Shown: positions 43,024 through 51,640, counted from the first letter of the stretch. The stretch: DNA of 64,000 nucleotides from DASPLX01 sp035627375 (GCA_035627375.1 DASPLX010000010.1:134019-198018); one strand, 5' to 3'. Made by a program: numbers and translations. Notes: generated by a model from the letters alone, not told the origin.

Positions 43024-43748
43024 TGAGCGAAATCGTATTGAAAGTCAGCGGCCTCAAGATCGCCTACGGCGGCATCCAGGCCGTCAAGGGGGTCGACCTC
43101 GAAGTGCGCAAGGGCGAACTCGTCACGCTGATCGGCGCCAACGGCGCCGGCAAGACCACGACCATGAAGGCGATCACCGGCACGCTGCCGAATTGCCGCG
43201 TCGAAGGCGACGTCGTCTATGATGGCAAGTCGATCAAGGGCGTGTCGTCCTTCGAGCTCGTCAAGCGCAACCTGGCGATGGTGCCGGAAGGCCGCGGCGT
43301 GTTCACCCGCATGACGATTCTCGAGAACCTGCAGATGGGCGCCTATATCCGCGACGACAAGGCAGGCATCGAAGCCGATATCGAAAAATGGTTCGGCGTG
43401 TTTCCGCGCCTGAAAGAGCGCTCGTCGCAACTGGCCGGCACCTTGTCCGGCGGCGAACAGCAAATGCTGGCGATGGCCCGGGCGTTGATGAGCCATCCGA
43501 AACTGCTGCTGCTCGACGAGCCGTCGATGGGCTTGTCGCCGATCATGGTCGAGAAGATCTTCGAGGTCGTGCGCAATGTTTCGGCCCAGGGCGTGACGAT
43601 CCTGCTGGTCGAACAGAACGCGAAGCTGGCTCTCCAGGCGGCGCATCGCGGCTACGTGATGGACTCAGGGTTGATCACGATGACGGGCAACGCGGCGGAC
43701 ATGCTGGACGATCCGAAAGTTCGCGCGGCCTATCTTGGCGAAGGCTGA
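43023..43748 (+). CDS. livF: Branched-chain amino acid ABC transporter ATP-binding protein LivF
   Basis: A 241-residue ATPase, the last subunit of the transporter. Walker A is GANGAGKTTTMKAITG, signature LSGGEQQMLAMARAL, Walker B LLLLDEPSMGLSP. The MVPEGRGVFTRMTILENLQM stretch is typical of LivF. It begins at the A shared with the livG stop (TAATG), so translation is coupled. Confidence 0.95.
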
Positions 43749-43787
43749 TGCATCAATAGCTGAATTGTTTTCAAGCTGCTGATCACG

Positions 43788-43808
43788 GACGGGCTTGCCG
43801 GCCCGTCC
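43788..43808 (+). terminator. GC-rich hairpin after livF
   Basis: GGACGGGC and GCCCGTCC arms with a TTGCC loop, 40 bp after the livF stop. No T-run follows, so termination strength is uncertain. Confidence 0.55.
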
Positions 43809-43855
43809 GGCTTTCGCAGCGCGGAACATGTTCCCCTAGCTGGGTACCACAATCT

Positions 43856-43897
43856 TTACCGGGCCTTCCTTACCGGGCCTTCCTTACCGGGCCTTCC
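43856..43897 (+). repeat. Three tandem 14-bp repeats upstream of the Lrp/AsnC gene
   Basis: The unit TTACCGGGCCTTCC occurs three times exactly (43856-43869, 43870-43883, 43884-43897). It ends 10 bp before the ATG of the Lrp/AsnC-family regulator. It occupies the place where a promoter end and ribosome-binding site should be, and no Shine-Dalgarno sequence is seen. It may be a slippage-prone tract affecting expression. Confidence 0.9.
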
Positions 43898-43907
43898 TGT
43901 CTATCCC

Positions 43908-44357
43908 ATGACAGTACAACTCGACGCGATCGACCGAAAAATCATCGACGAACTGATTGCCGACGCACGCGTTCCGATCGCGACGCTTGCAGTGCGCGTC
44001 GGTTTGTCTCGCCATGCGGTTCGCCATCGTATCGATCGGCTCGAGGCGCACAAGGTCATTGCGGGCTATACCATCCGCCTGACCGAGCGTGCGCGAGGCG
44101 CGCCGTTGGCGCGTGCCATCATGATGGTGTATCGGAAGGATCGGATACGCGGCGCCGACGTCACCACGGCAATTGCCGCCATCCCGGAAGTGACGCACTG
44201 TTTCGTGCTGAGCGGTGCCTTCGATCTCATCGTCTATATCGAGGCCGACTCGCATGAGCGGGTCAACAATATCTGGGCCCAGATCGCCGCTCTTCCCGGA
44301 GTGGCCGATATCGTCACCAATTTCGCCCTTGCTTCCGTGCTCGATCGCCGCCACTGA
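43908..44357 (+). CDS. Lrp/AsnC-family transcriptional regulator
   Basis: A 149-residue regulator. The N-terminal winged helix is LDAIDRKIIDELIADARVPI, then ATLAVRVGLSRHAVRHRIDR. The C-terminal RAM domain (VTTAIAAIPEVTHCFVLSGA, FDLIVYIEADSHERVNNIWA) binds small effectors such as amino acids. It follows livF on the same strand and could sense its transported substrate. Three tandem 14-bp repeats directly precede its start. Confidence 0.92.
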   Translation: MTVQLDAIDRKIIDELIADARVPIATLAVRVGLSRHAVRHRIDRLEAHKVIAGYTIRLTERARGAPLARAIMMVYRKDRIRGADVTTAIAAIPEVTHCFVLSGAFDLIVYIEADSHERVNNIWAQIAALPGVADIVTNFALASVLDRRH

Positions 44358-44735
44358 GCGACGCAGCGACACGGTCTAGCGGATCGCCACACGCGGGGTT
44401 GCGTTTTCCTCGCACCGCCCTGTCTCCGTTACGCGTCTTGTATTCATGTTCGACCGCTGCGGCATCAACCGCAAATCGGGATGCGGCCGAACACTAATAC
44501 GCGGCGTAGCCAAATTGGCGGGAAAACATTCCATTTTGTATTGTGTATTGGGGAAATTTGGCGATTCTGGCAGGTATCGCCGCGCAGGCGTACCTCTAGA
44601 ATTCGTGGCTGGCCGCCGTTTGCGCGATCTGCCTTACGGCCGTAGGGCATTGTCGCAGGACAGGAGACCCCGGACCTTCCGGCATCCGGCCCTCTGTGCG
44701 GCCTCGATGTTCATCGCCTTTCTCGGAAACGCACG
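44358..44735. other. 378-bp intergenic region
   Basis: No gene is supported. The middle (about 44500-44580) is AT-richer, with a TTGTATTGTGTATTGG stretch, and probably contains the promoter for the Rrf2-like gene. No clear terminator follows the Lrp/AsnC gene. Confidence 0.4.
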
Positions 44736-45233
44736 ATGCTACCTGTCAACGACTACCTGTTCGGCAATCTCGCTTTGCATGATCAATGGCGCGGCGCGAC
44801 GCAAGTGCTCGTCGCGCTGGCCGAACGATCGCCGCAGCCGGTACGGCTTGAACGTTTATGCGAGGACACGGGTCGGCCGACTCGCAATATCCTCAAGCTG
44901 TGCGGTGGACTGGCGCGCGCCGGCCTGGTGCAGGAGGTGTCGCGCAAGCGCCGCGAATGGACATTGGCCTGTGACGCGAACATGTTGACGCTGGAAGATA
45001 TCTATTTGTGCGTACTCGATGACGGAAACCGCCGGGCGGCCGCCGATCTCGCTGCGACGGAGACTCCAGACAAGGCGTTGCGCCGCATCGACCTGCTGTT
45101 GTCGCAAGCCACGATGACGGTTCATCAAAGCGTGCTGACGCATTTGCGCCAGTTCTCCATCGGTACGTTGCGCCGGCGCGAATCGTCCGCGCGGCCGCGC
45201 TGGGAACATTTCGAGTCGCGCGCCGCGTTTTGA
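44736..45233 (+). CDS. Rrf2-like winged-helix regulator
   Basis: A 165-residue protein with an N-terminal winged-helix pattern (WRGATQVLVALAERSPQPVR, then LCEDTGRPTRNILKLCGGLA). The layout resembles Rrf2 regulators, but the canonical three-Cys cluster motif is not seen, so it is not assigned to NsrR or IscR. It has scattered Cys residues (LKLC, TLAC, IYLCVL). It precedes the FAH and isomerase genes on the same strand with 82 bp between, and might regulate them. Confidence 0.6.
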   Translation: MLPVNDYLFGNLALHDQWRGATQVLVALAERSPQPVRLERLCEDTGRPTRNILKLCGGLARAGLVQEVSRKRREWTLACDANMLTLEDIYLCVLDDGNRRAAADLAATETPDKALRRIDLLLSQATMTVHQSVLTHLRQFSIGTLRRRESSARPRWEHFESRAAF

Positions 45234-45315
45234 CCGGCGTTCCGCTTCGGGGGCGCTGACGCGATTCAACATCTCCGTTCGAATGGCATAATGAGTCTCC
45301 GCTCAAGGAGTCGTC

Positions 45316-46008
45316 ATGTCTTTCGTCTTTCCGCCGCCTGCCGTTCCCGCCGTTCCTGTCGCCGGTCGCGATGCATTGTTTCCCGTTCACCGCATCTATT
45401 GCGTCGGCCGCAATTACGCCGAGCATGCGAAGGAAATGGGAGCCAGCGGCCGTGAACCGCCGTTCTTCTTCATGAAACCGGCCGATGCTGTTCTGCCGGT
45501 GGCGCAGGGAGCGATCGGCGCAATGCCTTATCCACCCCTGACCGCGGATCTTCATCACGAGCTCGAACTGGTGGTGGCCATCGGCCGCGGCGGCGCCGAC
45601 ATCGCGGCGGCGGAAGCCGTGGACCACATCTGGGGCTATGCGATCGGTCTCGACATGACGCGGCGTGACTTGCAGGGCGAAGCCAAGAAACTCGGCCGTC
45701 CATGGGATACGGGAAAGGCTTTCGAATCGTCGGCGCCGATCGGCCCGATCCATCCGGCGAACGGCGTGCTGATGACGAGCGGCGCCATCCAACTGAACGT
45801 CAACGGCGCCGTGCGGCAGAAGAGCGACATCGGCAAACTGATCTGGAATATCGCAGAAACGATCGAACATCTGTCGACATATTTCACGTTGCAACCGGGC
45901 GATCTAATCTTCACCGGCACGCCGGAAGGCGTCGCCGCGGTCGGGAAGGGCGATCTGCTCGAAGGCAGCATCGCCGGCCTCGGCGACTTGCGCGTGAAGA
46001 TCGTTTGA
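45316..46008 (+). CDS. Fumarylacetoacetate hydrolase-family enzyme (fumarylpyruvate hydrolase-like)
   Basis: A 230-residue FAH-fold hydrolase. The N-terminal VHRIYCVGRNYAEHAKEMGA, then EPPFFFMKPADAVL, and the metal ligands in HHELELVVAIGRGG and YAIGLDMTRRDLQGEAKK are seen, with DLIFTGTPEGVAAVGKGD. Size and start resemble NagK-type fumarylpyruvate hydrolases of gentisate breakdown. AAGGAG lies seven bases upstream. Paired with a zeta-class GST-type isomerase 27 bp downstream, so both probably act on maleyl/fumaryl ring-cleavage products. No gentisate or homogentisate dioxygenase is present in the window. Confidence 0.88.
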   Translation: MSFVFPPPAVPAVPVAGRDALFPVHRIYCVGRNYAEHAKEMGASGREPPFFFMKPADAVLPVAQGAIGAMPYPPLTADLHHELELVVAIGRGGADIAAAEAVDHIWGYAIGLDMTRRDLQGEAKKLGRPWDTGKAFESSAPIGPIHPANGVLMTSGAIQLNVNGAVRQKSDIGKLIWNIAETIEHLSTYFTLQPGDLIFTGTPEGVAAVGKGDLLEGSIAGLGDLRVKIV

Positions 46009-46035
46009 ATCCGCATTCATCACAGCTCATCCAAC

Positions 46036-46689
46036 ATGAAACTCTATAGCTACTTCCGCAGTTCCGCCTCCTATCGGGTTCGCATCGCGCTCAATCTCAA
46101 GGGCTTGCCTTACGATATCGTGCCGATCCATCTTTTGAAGAATGGCGGCGAGCAACTGGGCGAGGGTTACCGCCGCCTCAATCCCGACGGCCTCGTGCCC
46201 GCGCTGATCGACGAAGCCGCCGGGGAGTCCGCGTTGACGCAATCGCTTGCGATCATCGAGTATCTCGAGGAGACCCATCCGACTCCGGCGTTGCTGCCGG
46301 CGTCGCCGGCGGACCGCGCCTTCGTTCGCTCGCTGGCATTGTCGATCGCCTGCGAGATCCACCCGCTCAACAATTTGCGTGTGCTGCGTTATCTGACGCA
46401 TACGCTCAAGGTCGGCGAGGACGACAAGAACACCTGGTACCGGCATTGGGTCGTCAAGGGATTGTCCGCGCTGGAGGCGACGCTCGCGAACGACAAACGG
46501 GTCGGAAAATTCTGTTACGGCGATGCGCCGTCGCTTGCCGATTGCTTCCTGGTGCCGCAGGTGTTCAATGCGCAGCGTTTCAATTGCGATTTGTCGGACC
46601 TGCCGACCATCGTGCGCATCAACGCGGCCTGCATGGAGCTGGATGCTTTCGCGGCGGCGTCGCCGGCGCGCCAACCAGACGCCGAGTGA
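46036..46689 (+). CDS. maiA: Maleylacetoacetate/maleylpyruvate isomerase (zeta-class GST)
   Basis: Glutathione-dependent cis-trans isomerase making fumaryl from maleyl compounds, feeding the neighbouring FAH-family hydrolase. It is 217 residues. The zeta signature SSASYRVRIALNLKGL is at residues 9-24, followed by NPDGLVPALIDE and the SLAIIEYLEE segment. The C-terminal helical domain includes YCYGD-like FCYGDAPSLADCFLVPQVFN. Whether the in vivo substrate is maleylacetoacetate or maleylpyruvate cannot be told. Confidence 0.92.
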   Translation: MKLYSYFRSSASYRVRIALNLKGLPYDIVPIHLLKNGGEQLGEGYRRLNPDGLVPALIDEAAGESALTQSLAIIEYLEETHPTPALLPASPADRAFVRSLALSIACEIHPLNNLRVLRYLTHTLKVGEDDKNTWYRHWVVKGLSALEATLANDKRVGKFCYGDAPSLADCFLVPQVFNAQRFNCDLSDLPTIVRINAACMELDAFAAASPARQPDAE

Positions 46690-46726
46690 CGCCTTCGCGC
46701 TGCGCGCGGCAAGGACGCCGATCGCG

Positions 46727-46754
46727 AATGCCCGCCTTGCGGCGGGCATTTTTT
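46727..46754. terminator. Terminator between maiA and lipase gene
   Basis: AATGCCCGCC and GGCGGGCATT arms with a TTGC loop and a T-run on the plus strand. It lies between convergent genes, but the T-run favours termination of maiA. Confidence 0.88.
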
Positions 46755-46756
46755 CT

Positions 46757-47698
46757 TTACAGGCCCGCCAGCTTCAGGCGATTCGCATGCGTGCGGATCG
46801 TGACCACCGGATCGGCGGTGAACAGCCCGCGCAGCCCGAACATGTGGTTGATTTCGTCGACGTGGTTCCAGGCGTAGGTGCCGAGCGTCTGGCCGAAGCG
46901 GGCGCTGCACACCGATACCAGGCCGTCGTTGCTGCCGCCGCCGCGCAGTCGTATCGTCGCGTCGCCGAGGACCATGAACGGATCGATGATGTCGAGGATA
47001 TTCGTGCCCGACGAATAGCCGGTCCAGGAATAGAGCCGCTGCACATTGCCGTTGCGGTAGTCGGTGCCGGCGCCGCTGGCGCTGCAGCTCGATGCCAGGC
47101 CGGCGCTCGGGAAGCGGCGGTTGAAATCGGCCGCGCCGCTCGTCGTCAGCACCTGCAAGGCGCCGAGCGGATTCTGCGGTTGCGGTTTCCCGACCAGGAG
47201 ACCGAGCAGGCTGCCTGCCAGCGAGGCGCCGCCGGCGAGGAAGTCCTGCACGATCGACGGCGTGCTCGCGATCCAGTCGGCGACTTCCGAGCCGCGATGC
47301 GGCGTGCCGATCGTGGTCACCGAAGCCACGGCTTGCGGCATGACGGCGGCCGCATAGCGCGAGCTCAATCCGCCTTGGCTATGGCCGATCAGGTTGACTT
47401 TTCGCGCGCCGGTCGCGGCCAGCACGGTCCGTATCTGGCGCAGCAATTCCTCGCCGCGCAAGGTCTCGTCGCCGAACGCGGATAGATCCGCGACATAGAC
47501 CGTGGCGCCGTTGCTGCGCAAATTGCCGGGTATCTGCCACCAGTAATCGATGAAGCCGAAATATTTCGAAACGCCGGCCAAGCCGTGCACGAGAACGATC
47601 GGATACTGCGTTTTCGCATAGTCGGCCGCATGCGCGGGCGCCATGGCGACGACGGCGGAGGTTAAGGCTGCGGCAAGGACGGTACGGGCAAATCGCAT
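46757..47698 (-). CDS. lip: Secreted triacylglycerol lipase (foldase-dependent family I)
   Basis: A 313-residue exported lipase. The signal peptide VLAAALTSAVVAMAPAHA is followed by YPIVLVHGLAGVSKYFGFID (oxyanion HG), and the nucleophile Ser107 in NLIGHSQGGLSSRYAA. Asp in LGDATIRLRGGGSNDGLVSV and His in YAWNHVDEINHMFGLRG complete the expected triad and calcium site of the Burkholderia/Pseudomonas class. Two Cys (SSCSASG, VSVCSAR) could form the stabilising disulfide. The foldase gene lifO lies upstream on the same strand, 171 bp away. Confidence 0.92.
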   Translation of the reverse strand: MRFARTVLAAALTSAVVAMAPAHAADYAKTQYPIVLVHGLAGVSKYFGFIDYWWQIPGNLRSNGATVYVADLSAFGDETLRGEELLRQIRTVLAATGARKVNLIGHSQGGLSSRYAAAVMPQAVASVTTIGTPHRGSEVADWIASTPSIVQDFLAGGASLAGSLLGLLVGKPQPQNPLGALQVLTTSGAADFNRRFPSAGLASSCSASGAGTDYRNGNVQRLYSWTGYSSGTNILDIIDPFMVLGDATIRLRGGGSNDGLVSVCSARFGQTLGTYAWNHVDEINHMFGLRGLFTADPVVTIRTHANRLKLAGL

Positions 47699-47869
47699 AG
47701 CAAGGTCTCCTTTGTTGTGGTGGTGGGAACTGCTGTTGCTGGTAATGCGTACTGCGGTGACTCGATTCCTTGGAGCCTATCCAAGCAGACCTTGCCCGCT
47801 TGTTCACCGGCGAGGTGGCGGACACTGCCTGCGGGGAGGGCTTTTGCTTGACCGTCTAATGCGGTCCCT

Positions 47870-48841
47870 TTATCTGATTCTGTTCGTGTCGGCGTGCGCG
47901 TCGAGCGCTTGCGCGCGCATGCGTTCCGGCTCGGCGGGAAACATTTGCTGGCGCAATCCGTCGAGCTGGCGCATCCGGTCTTCGGCGGCGGCGCCGGCCT
48001 GTTGCCGAATCCTTTCGGCTTCGCGGCGATAGGCGGCATAGCGTTCCCGCCATGCCTGTTCTTCGCGTTCCAGCGCATCGAAGCGCCGGGCGGCGGCTTC
48101 GCCGAAACGTTCGGCGATCACGTTGCGCTGCGCCTGCTCGCTTGCGCCTTGCGCGCGCAACGCGCTCAGGTTGGACATCGTCTGCTGCACCGGATCGGCT
48201 TCCTCCAATGCCGGTTGGCGGGCGCCGCCACGCAACTCGGCCAGCTTGCGCTGTTGCTCGATCTCTTCGTCGCCGAACCAGGCGCGCGCGACGTCGATAC
48301 CGAGCGTCGACTGACGCAGGCGCGCTCGCTCGGCGAGCCAAGCGCCGATGCGGTCGAGATCGGCCGGCGGCAGGTTGCCGTCCGTCGTCAGTCGCGGAGC
48401 ATCGGCGCGGGCCAGCAGTTTGTCGTGCTGTTCCAGGTAGGCGAGATAGTTATGAGCGATGCGAACGGCTTCTTCATGCGCGGGCGAAGGCAGTGCGTCC
48501 CTTAAATGCGCCAGCAGCCGTGCGACATGCTGGGCGCGTTCTCCTGCATGGCCTCCGAGCAGGAAGTAGTCGAACACGTCGCGCAATGCCTTGTTGACGA
48601 TCAGGCGCCGGTCGGCGGTCAATGCCAATCCGCCGGGGGCCTCGGTATCCGGCCGCGCGGCTGGCAATGCGCCGGCGGCTGCGGAAAACCGACCCGGACC
48701 CAGTTGCGTCGGCTCGCGCACGGGCGACGCTTGAACGGTCGGCGCCGCCGGCGGATCGTCCGGCGAACGGAAGCGGTTTGCGACGAGCAGAAGCAATACC
48801 GCCGTCAGGCCCAATAGGGCCCAGCGGATGGTTTTGGACAT
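47870..48841 (-). CDS. lifO: Lipase-specific foldase (lipase chaperone)
   Basis: A 323-residue inner-membrane-anchored chaperone that folds the lipase in the periplasm. An N-terminal anchor (IRWALLGLTAVLLLLVANRF) is followed by a Pro/Ala-rich linker and the helical domain with the family motif RDVFDYFLLGGHAGE. Long charged helices (EEQAWRERYAAYRREAERIR) form the extended arm that wraps the lipase. CAGGAGGATTCC precedes the ATG. It lies upstream of lip, whereas in most known clusters the lipase comes first. Confidence 0.93.
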   Translation of the reverse strand: MSKTIRWALLGLTAVLLLLVANRFRSPDDPPAAPTVQASPVREPTQLGPGRFSAAAGALPAARPDTEAPGGLALTADRRLIVNKALRDVFDYFLLGGHAGERAQHVARLLAHLRDALPSPAHEEAVRIAHNYLAYLEQHDKLLARADAPRLTTDGNLPPADLDRIGAWLAERARLRQSTLGIDVARAWFGDEEIEQQRKLAELRGGARQPALEEADPVQQTMSNLSALRAQGASEQAQRNVIAERFGEAAARRFDALEREEQAWRERYAAYRREAERIRQQAGAAAEDRMRQLDGLRQQMFPAEPERMRAQALDAHADTNRIR

Positions 48842-48855
48842 GGAATCCTCCTGGA

Positions 48856-48975
48856 TCAGGTCGCGGTTTGATCGCGGAGGATGAGGTAAGCCCGGTGATC
48901 GATAGCGGCGTGAACCGGTTCGGCAAGGGACGGCAAGACCAGCGACGGAGGGAACTGCATGCTGCGGTGGTGCAT
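48856..48975 (-). CDS. Possible 39-residue peptide upstream of lifO
   Basis: ATG at 48975 has AAGGAG at eight-base spacing. The frame reads MHHRSMQFPPSLVLPSLAEP and ends at TGA 48856-48858, 14 bp before the lifO start. It lacks a signal peptide and has no known relatives. It could be a short leader peptide for the lifO-lip mRNA; chance cannot be excluded. Confidence 0.35.
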   Translation of the reverse strand: MHHRSMQFPPSLVLPSLAEPVHAAIDHRAYLILRDQTAT

Positions 48976-49279
48976 GGGTTTGTCTCCTTTTGTGTCTTAT
49001 GCGGCTTTTGGTTGTTTGGCCTTCGCTTCGCGGCTTCATGTCGATCCGATCGATCCGATCATCCCGTGCCCTGGCCGAAGCTTGCGCCTTGTGTGCAATA
49101 TTCTTGTTTGCCGTATTAGTCCATGCAAGGAGAAAGTAATTCTCGTTTAGAGCAAAACCTCTAAGATCGCCTGCTTCAACGCCGCTATCCGATGCGATCC
49201 CGGAGTGCCGATCCCAGTCGCACGGATAGGCGTGTACCGCTTGTTTCTGTTCTCCAAGTCCGTCGATGCGGCGCAGCCT
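48976..49279. other. Intergenic region between lifO and the radical SAM gene
   Basis: These 304 bp hold no firm gene. A 33-codon frame at 49038-49139 could encode a hydrophobic peptide (ALCAIFLFAVLVHARRK) but has no ribosome-binding site. An overlapping GATCGATCC repeat lies at 49041-49061. The lifO promoter, on the minus strand, is expected here. Confidence 0.35.
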
Positions 49280-50437
49280 CTAGAAGAGATCCAGTTGCCC
49301 GCCGTCGTCGCCAGACCGTTCCGGCCGGCTTGCGGGCGCCGTGGAAGGACGGCGAAAGCGCGATGCGTCGAGCCCCTTGAAATGCCTGCCGTGCATGCCG
49401 AGACCGACGCGCGCCGCGGCCTTTTCGAAGCGCTGCCGGATCAGGTCGGCCCAGATGCCTTCGCCTTTCATGCGCGAGCCGAACTCCGCGACGTAGTCCT
49501 GACCGCCGCGCATGTCGCGAATGCGGTTCATCACGCGCCGCGCCCGATCCGGGAAATGCGCCTGCAGCCATTGCTGGAACAACGGATTCACCTCCCATGG
49601 CAAGCGCAGGATGATGTAGCCGGCGCTGTCCGCGCCCGCTTCGGCGGCGGCTGCCAGCACGCGCTCGAGATCGGGTTCGGTCACGAAAGGAATGACCGGC
49701 GCGATGCTGACGCAGACCGGAATGCCGGCGTCGGCCAGCGTGCGTATCGTGCGCAGGCGCCGGGCCGGGGCTGCCGCGCGCGGCTCCAGCGTGCGCGCGA
49801 CGGCGGGATCGAGTGTCGTGATCGTGACGGCCGCGATGGCCTGGCGCTTGCTCGCCATGTCCGCCAGCAGATCGATATCGCGCTCGATCAGCGACGATTT
49901 CGTGATCAGTGCGACCGGGTGTTCGCATTCGTGCAGCACTTCGAGCACGCGCCGCGTGAGAAGGAATTCGCGTTCGCACGGTTGATAGGCATCCGTATTG
50001 ACGCCGAGCGCGATCGGTTCGGGCCGGTACGAGCGGCGCGCCAGTTCTCTCCTGAGCAATTCGGGCGCATTGGTCTTCGCGAAGATCCGGCTTTCAAAAT
50101 CGAGCCCGGGCGACAGGCCGAGATAGCTATGAGTCGGTCGCGCGAAGCAGTAGATGCATCCGTGTTCGCAGCCGTGATAGGGATTGAGCGAGACGCCGAA
50201 CGGCAAATCCGGAGAGGCATTGCGCGACAGGATGCTCTTTGCGGTTTCTTCGACGACTTGCGTCTTCCGCGGTGGCGGAACCTCATCTTCATGCTCGCCC
50301 GGCCAGCCGTCGTCGAATTCTTCCCGCGACTGCACTTCGTAGCGGCCTTGCAGGTTCGAGACCGCGCCGCGCCCTTTCCGCGGCGTCGGTAGCGGTTGCG
50401 TCACAATATCGGCGGGTGGAGGCTCGCGGTTCGGCAT
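49280..50437 (-). CDS. PA0069-family radical SAM protein
   Basis: A 385-residue radical SAM enzyme, related in layout to spore photoproduct lyase-like SplB proteins. The cluster motif is in NPYHGCEHGCIYCFARPTHS (Cx3Cx2C), followed by FESRIFAKTNAPELLRRELA and AVTITTLDPAVARTLEPRAA. C-terminal YIILRLPWEVNPLFQQWLQA and YVAEFGSRMKGEG are typical of the group. The substrate is unknown. A LexA-box-like sequence lies 11 bp upstream of the ATG, so DNA damage probably induces it. Confidence 0.9.
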   Translation of the reverse strand: MPNREPPPADIVTQPLPTPRKGRGAVSNLQGRYEVQSREEFDDGWPGEHEDEVPPPRKTQVVEETAKSILSRNASPDLPFGVSLNPYHGCEHGCIYCFARPTHSYLGLSPGLDFESRIFAKTNAPELLRRELARRSYRPEPIALGVNTDAYQPCEREFLLTRRVLEVLHECEHPVALITKSSLIERDIDLLADMASKRQAIAAVTITTLDPAVARTLEPRAAAPARRLRTIRTLADAGIPVCVSIAPVIPFVTEPDLERVLAAAAEAGADSAGYIILRLPWEVNPLFQQWLQAHFPDRARRVMNRIRDMRGGQDYVAEFGSRMKGEGIWADLIRQRFEKAAARVGLGMHGRHFKGLDASRFRRPSTAPASRPERSGDDGGQLDLF

Positions 50438-50448
50438 GATATCTGAAA

Positions 50449-50468
50449 TACTGTATATAAGAACAGTA
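50449..50468 (-). promoter_or_regulatory. LexA (SOS) box upstream of radical SAM gene
   Basis: TACTGTATATAAGAACAGTA fits the LexA consensus CTG-N10-CAG and matches the E. coli ideal TACTGTATATATATACAGTA at 17 of 20 positions. It lies 11 bp from the ATG, positioned to block transcription. Confidence 0.85.
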
Positions 50469-50517
50469 TTTTAGGCATCGATCAGTCCAGCGGCAAATAA
50501 CTTCCAGAAATAAAAAA

Positions 50518-50545
50518 TCCTCCCGGCATGGGATCGCCGGGAGGA
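50518..50545 (-). terminator. Terminator of the glycine-zipper gene
   Basis: TCCTCCCGGC and GCCGGGAGGA arms with an 8-base loop. Read on the minus strand the hairpin is followed by TTTTTT, so it ends transcription of the gene at 50566. Confidence 0.9.
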
Positions 50546-50565
50546 CGGAGGGAATGATTCCGAAT

Positions 50566-51069
50566 TCAGCGCGGCGTCAGCGTGACATGCAATTTGACGC
50601 GTTCGCCCGGATCGTAGGCCATGTTGCTGGTGTAAGTATGGCCGCGATATTCGTAGGTCACGAGGTAGCCGGTGGTGCGCGATTCCCACTGTTCGACCAT
50701 GCGGCATTGGCGGACTGGCTGCTCGGCGACCGTCGCGGTCGGCGTGTTGCTGTTGTCGACGCGGTCGCCGATGATGGCGCCGGCGATCGCGCCGGCCGCT
50801 GTCGCGACAGCCCGGCCGTCGCCTTTGCCGACCTGGTTGCCAGCCAGGCCGCCGATGATGCCGCCGACAATGGCGCCGCCGGTGCTACGTTGCTGCGGCT
50901 GCTGGACTTGAACGTACTCGGTCCGGCATTCCTGGCGCGGCACGTTGAACCGCTCGACTTGCGGCGTAACGCTCACTACCCGGGCGTATTCGTCGAATTC
51001 GGCCGCCGAAGCTGCCGACGCGATACCTGCCAAGAGAATCAGAAAACCCGTTTTTTTCAGCTTGTTCAT
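50566..51069 (-). CDS. Exported glycine-zipper 2TM-domain protein
   Basis: A 167-residue protein with a signal peptide (KKTGFLILLAGIASAASAAE). The middle is a glycine zipper (GGAIVGGIIGGLAGNQVGKG, then AAGAIAGAIIGD), a membrane-inserting or oligomerising motif found in SlyB-like outer-membrane proteins. The C-terminal beta domain has CRMVEQWESRTTGYLVTYEY. No lipobox, so not an obvious lipoprotein. ATG at 51069 is chosen because it gives the signal peptide. Possibly an envelope-integrity factor. Confidence 0.85.
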   Translation of the reverse strand: MNKLKKTGFLILLAGIASAASAAEFDEYARVVSVTPQVERFNVPRQECRTEYVQVQQPQQRSTGGAIVGGIIGGLAGNQVGKGDGRAVATAAGAIAGAIIGDRVDNSNTPTATVAEQPVRQCRMVEQWESRTTGYLVTYEYRGHTYTSNMAYDPGERVKLHVTLTPR

Positions 51070-51220
51070 AGGACGCTCCCTTACCGTAAACGATAGTTCG
51101 GTAAACGCCGGAGCGATGCCCCGAGGATACAAGAAATGTGTAAGCGAATGTTTCCTCGCGCGGCAATTCGTAACACGCGCCGTGCCGCCTTGCATTCTCG
51201 CGCGGGCGCGGCGCGGGGGA

Positions 51221-51640
51221 TCAGGCCAGGCCGACTTTCACGTCGATGTTGCCGCGCGTCGCGTTGGAGTAGGGGCAAACTTCATGCGCTTTGTCGACCA
51301 GCGCCTGGGCGGTCGTCCGGTCGACGCCCGGCAGCGAGACCGAGAGGGCGGCGGTCAGGCCGAAGCCGCCGGCGCCGTTCGGGCCGATGCCGACTTCCGC
51401 CGTCACGGCCGCGTCCGCCGGCAACGACGCTTTCGCGTGGGCCGCGACGAACTTCAGCGCCGACAGGAAGCAGGCGGAATAACCCGCCGCGAACAGCTGC
51501 TCCGGATTCGTGCCTTCGCCGCCCGGACCGCCGAGTTGCTTCGGCATGGCGAGCTTGACATTGAGTTGTTCGTCGCTGCTGACGGCGCGGCCGTCGCGGC
51601 CGCCGGTTGCGGTTGCTTGTGCGGTGTACAGAACTTGCAT
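51221..51640 (-). CDS. ohr: Organic hydroperoxide resistance protein Ohr
   Basis: A 139-residue dithiol peroxidase reducing organic hydroperoxides, using lipoylated cofactors. The reactive Cys57 is in AAGYSACFLSALKFVA and the resolving Cys122 in AHEVCPYSNATRGN. Length and motifs are normal. It lies downstream of ohrR on the same strand, with an AT-rich operator-like sequence just upstream of its own start. Confidence 0.96.
   Translation of the reverse strand: MQVLYTAQATATGGRDGRAVSSDEQLNVKLAMPKQLGGPGGEGTNPEQLFAAGYSACFLSALKFVAAHAKASLPADAAVTAEVGIGPNGAGGFGLTAALSVSLPGVDRTTAQALVDKAHEVCPYSNATRGNIDVKVGLA

Noticed and set aside
43856..43897. Short CRISPR-like array
   Set aside because: Units are only 14 bp with no spacers; a simple tandem repeat.
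49038..49139. 33-codon hydrophobic frame between lifO and the radical SAM gene
   Set aside because: No ribosome-binding site and no neighbour relationship; likely chance.
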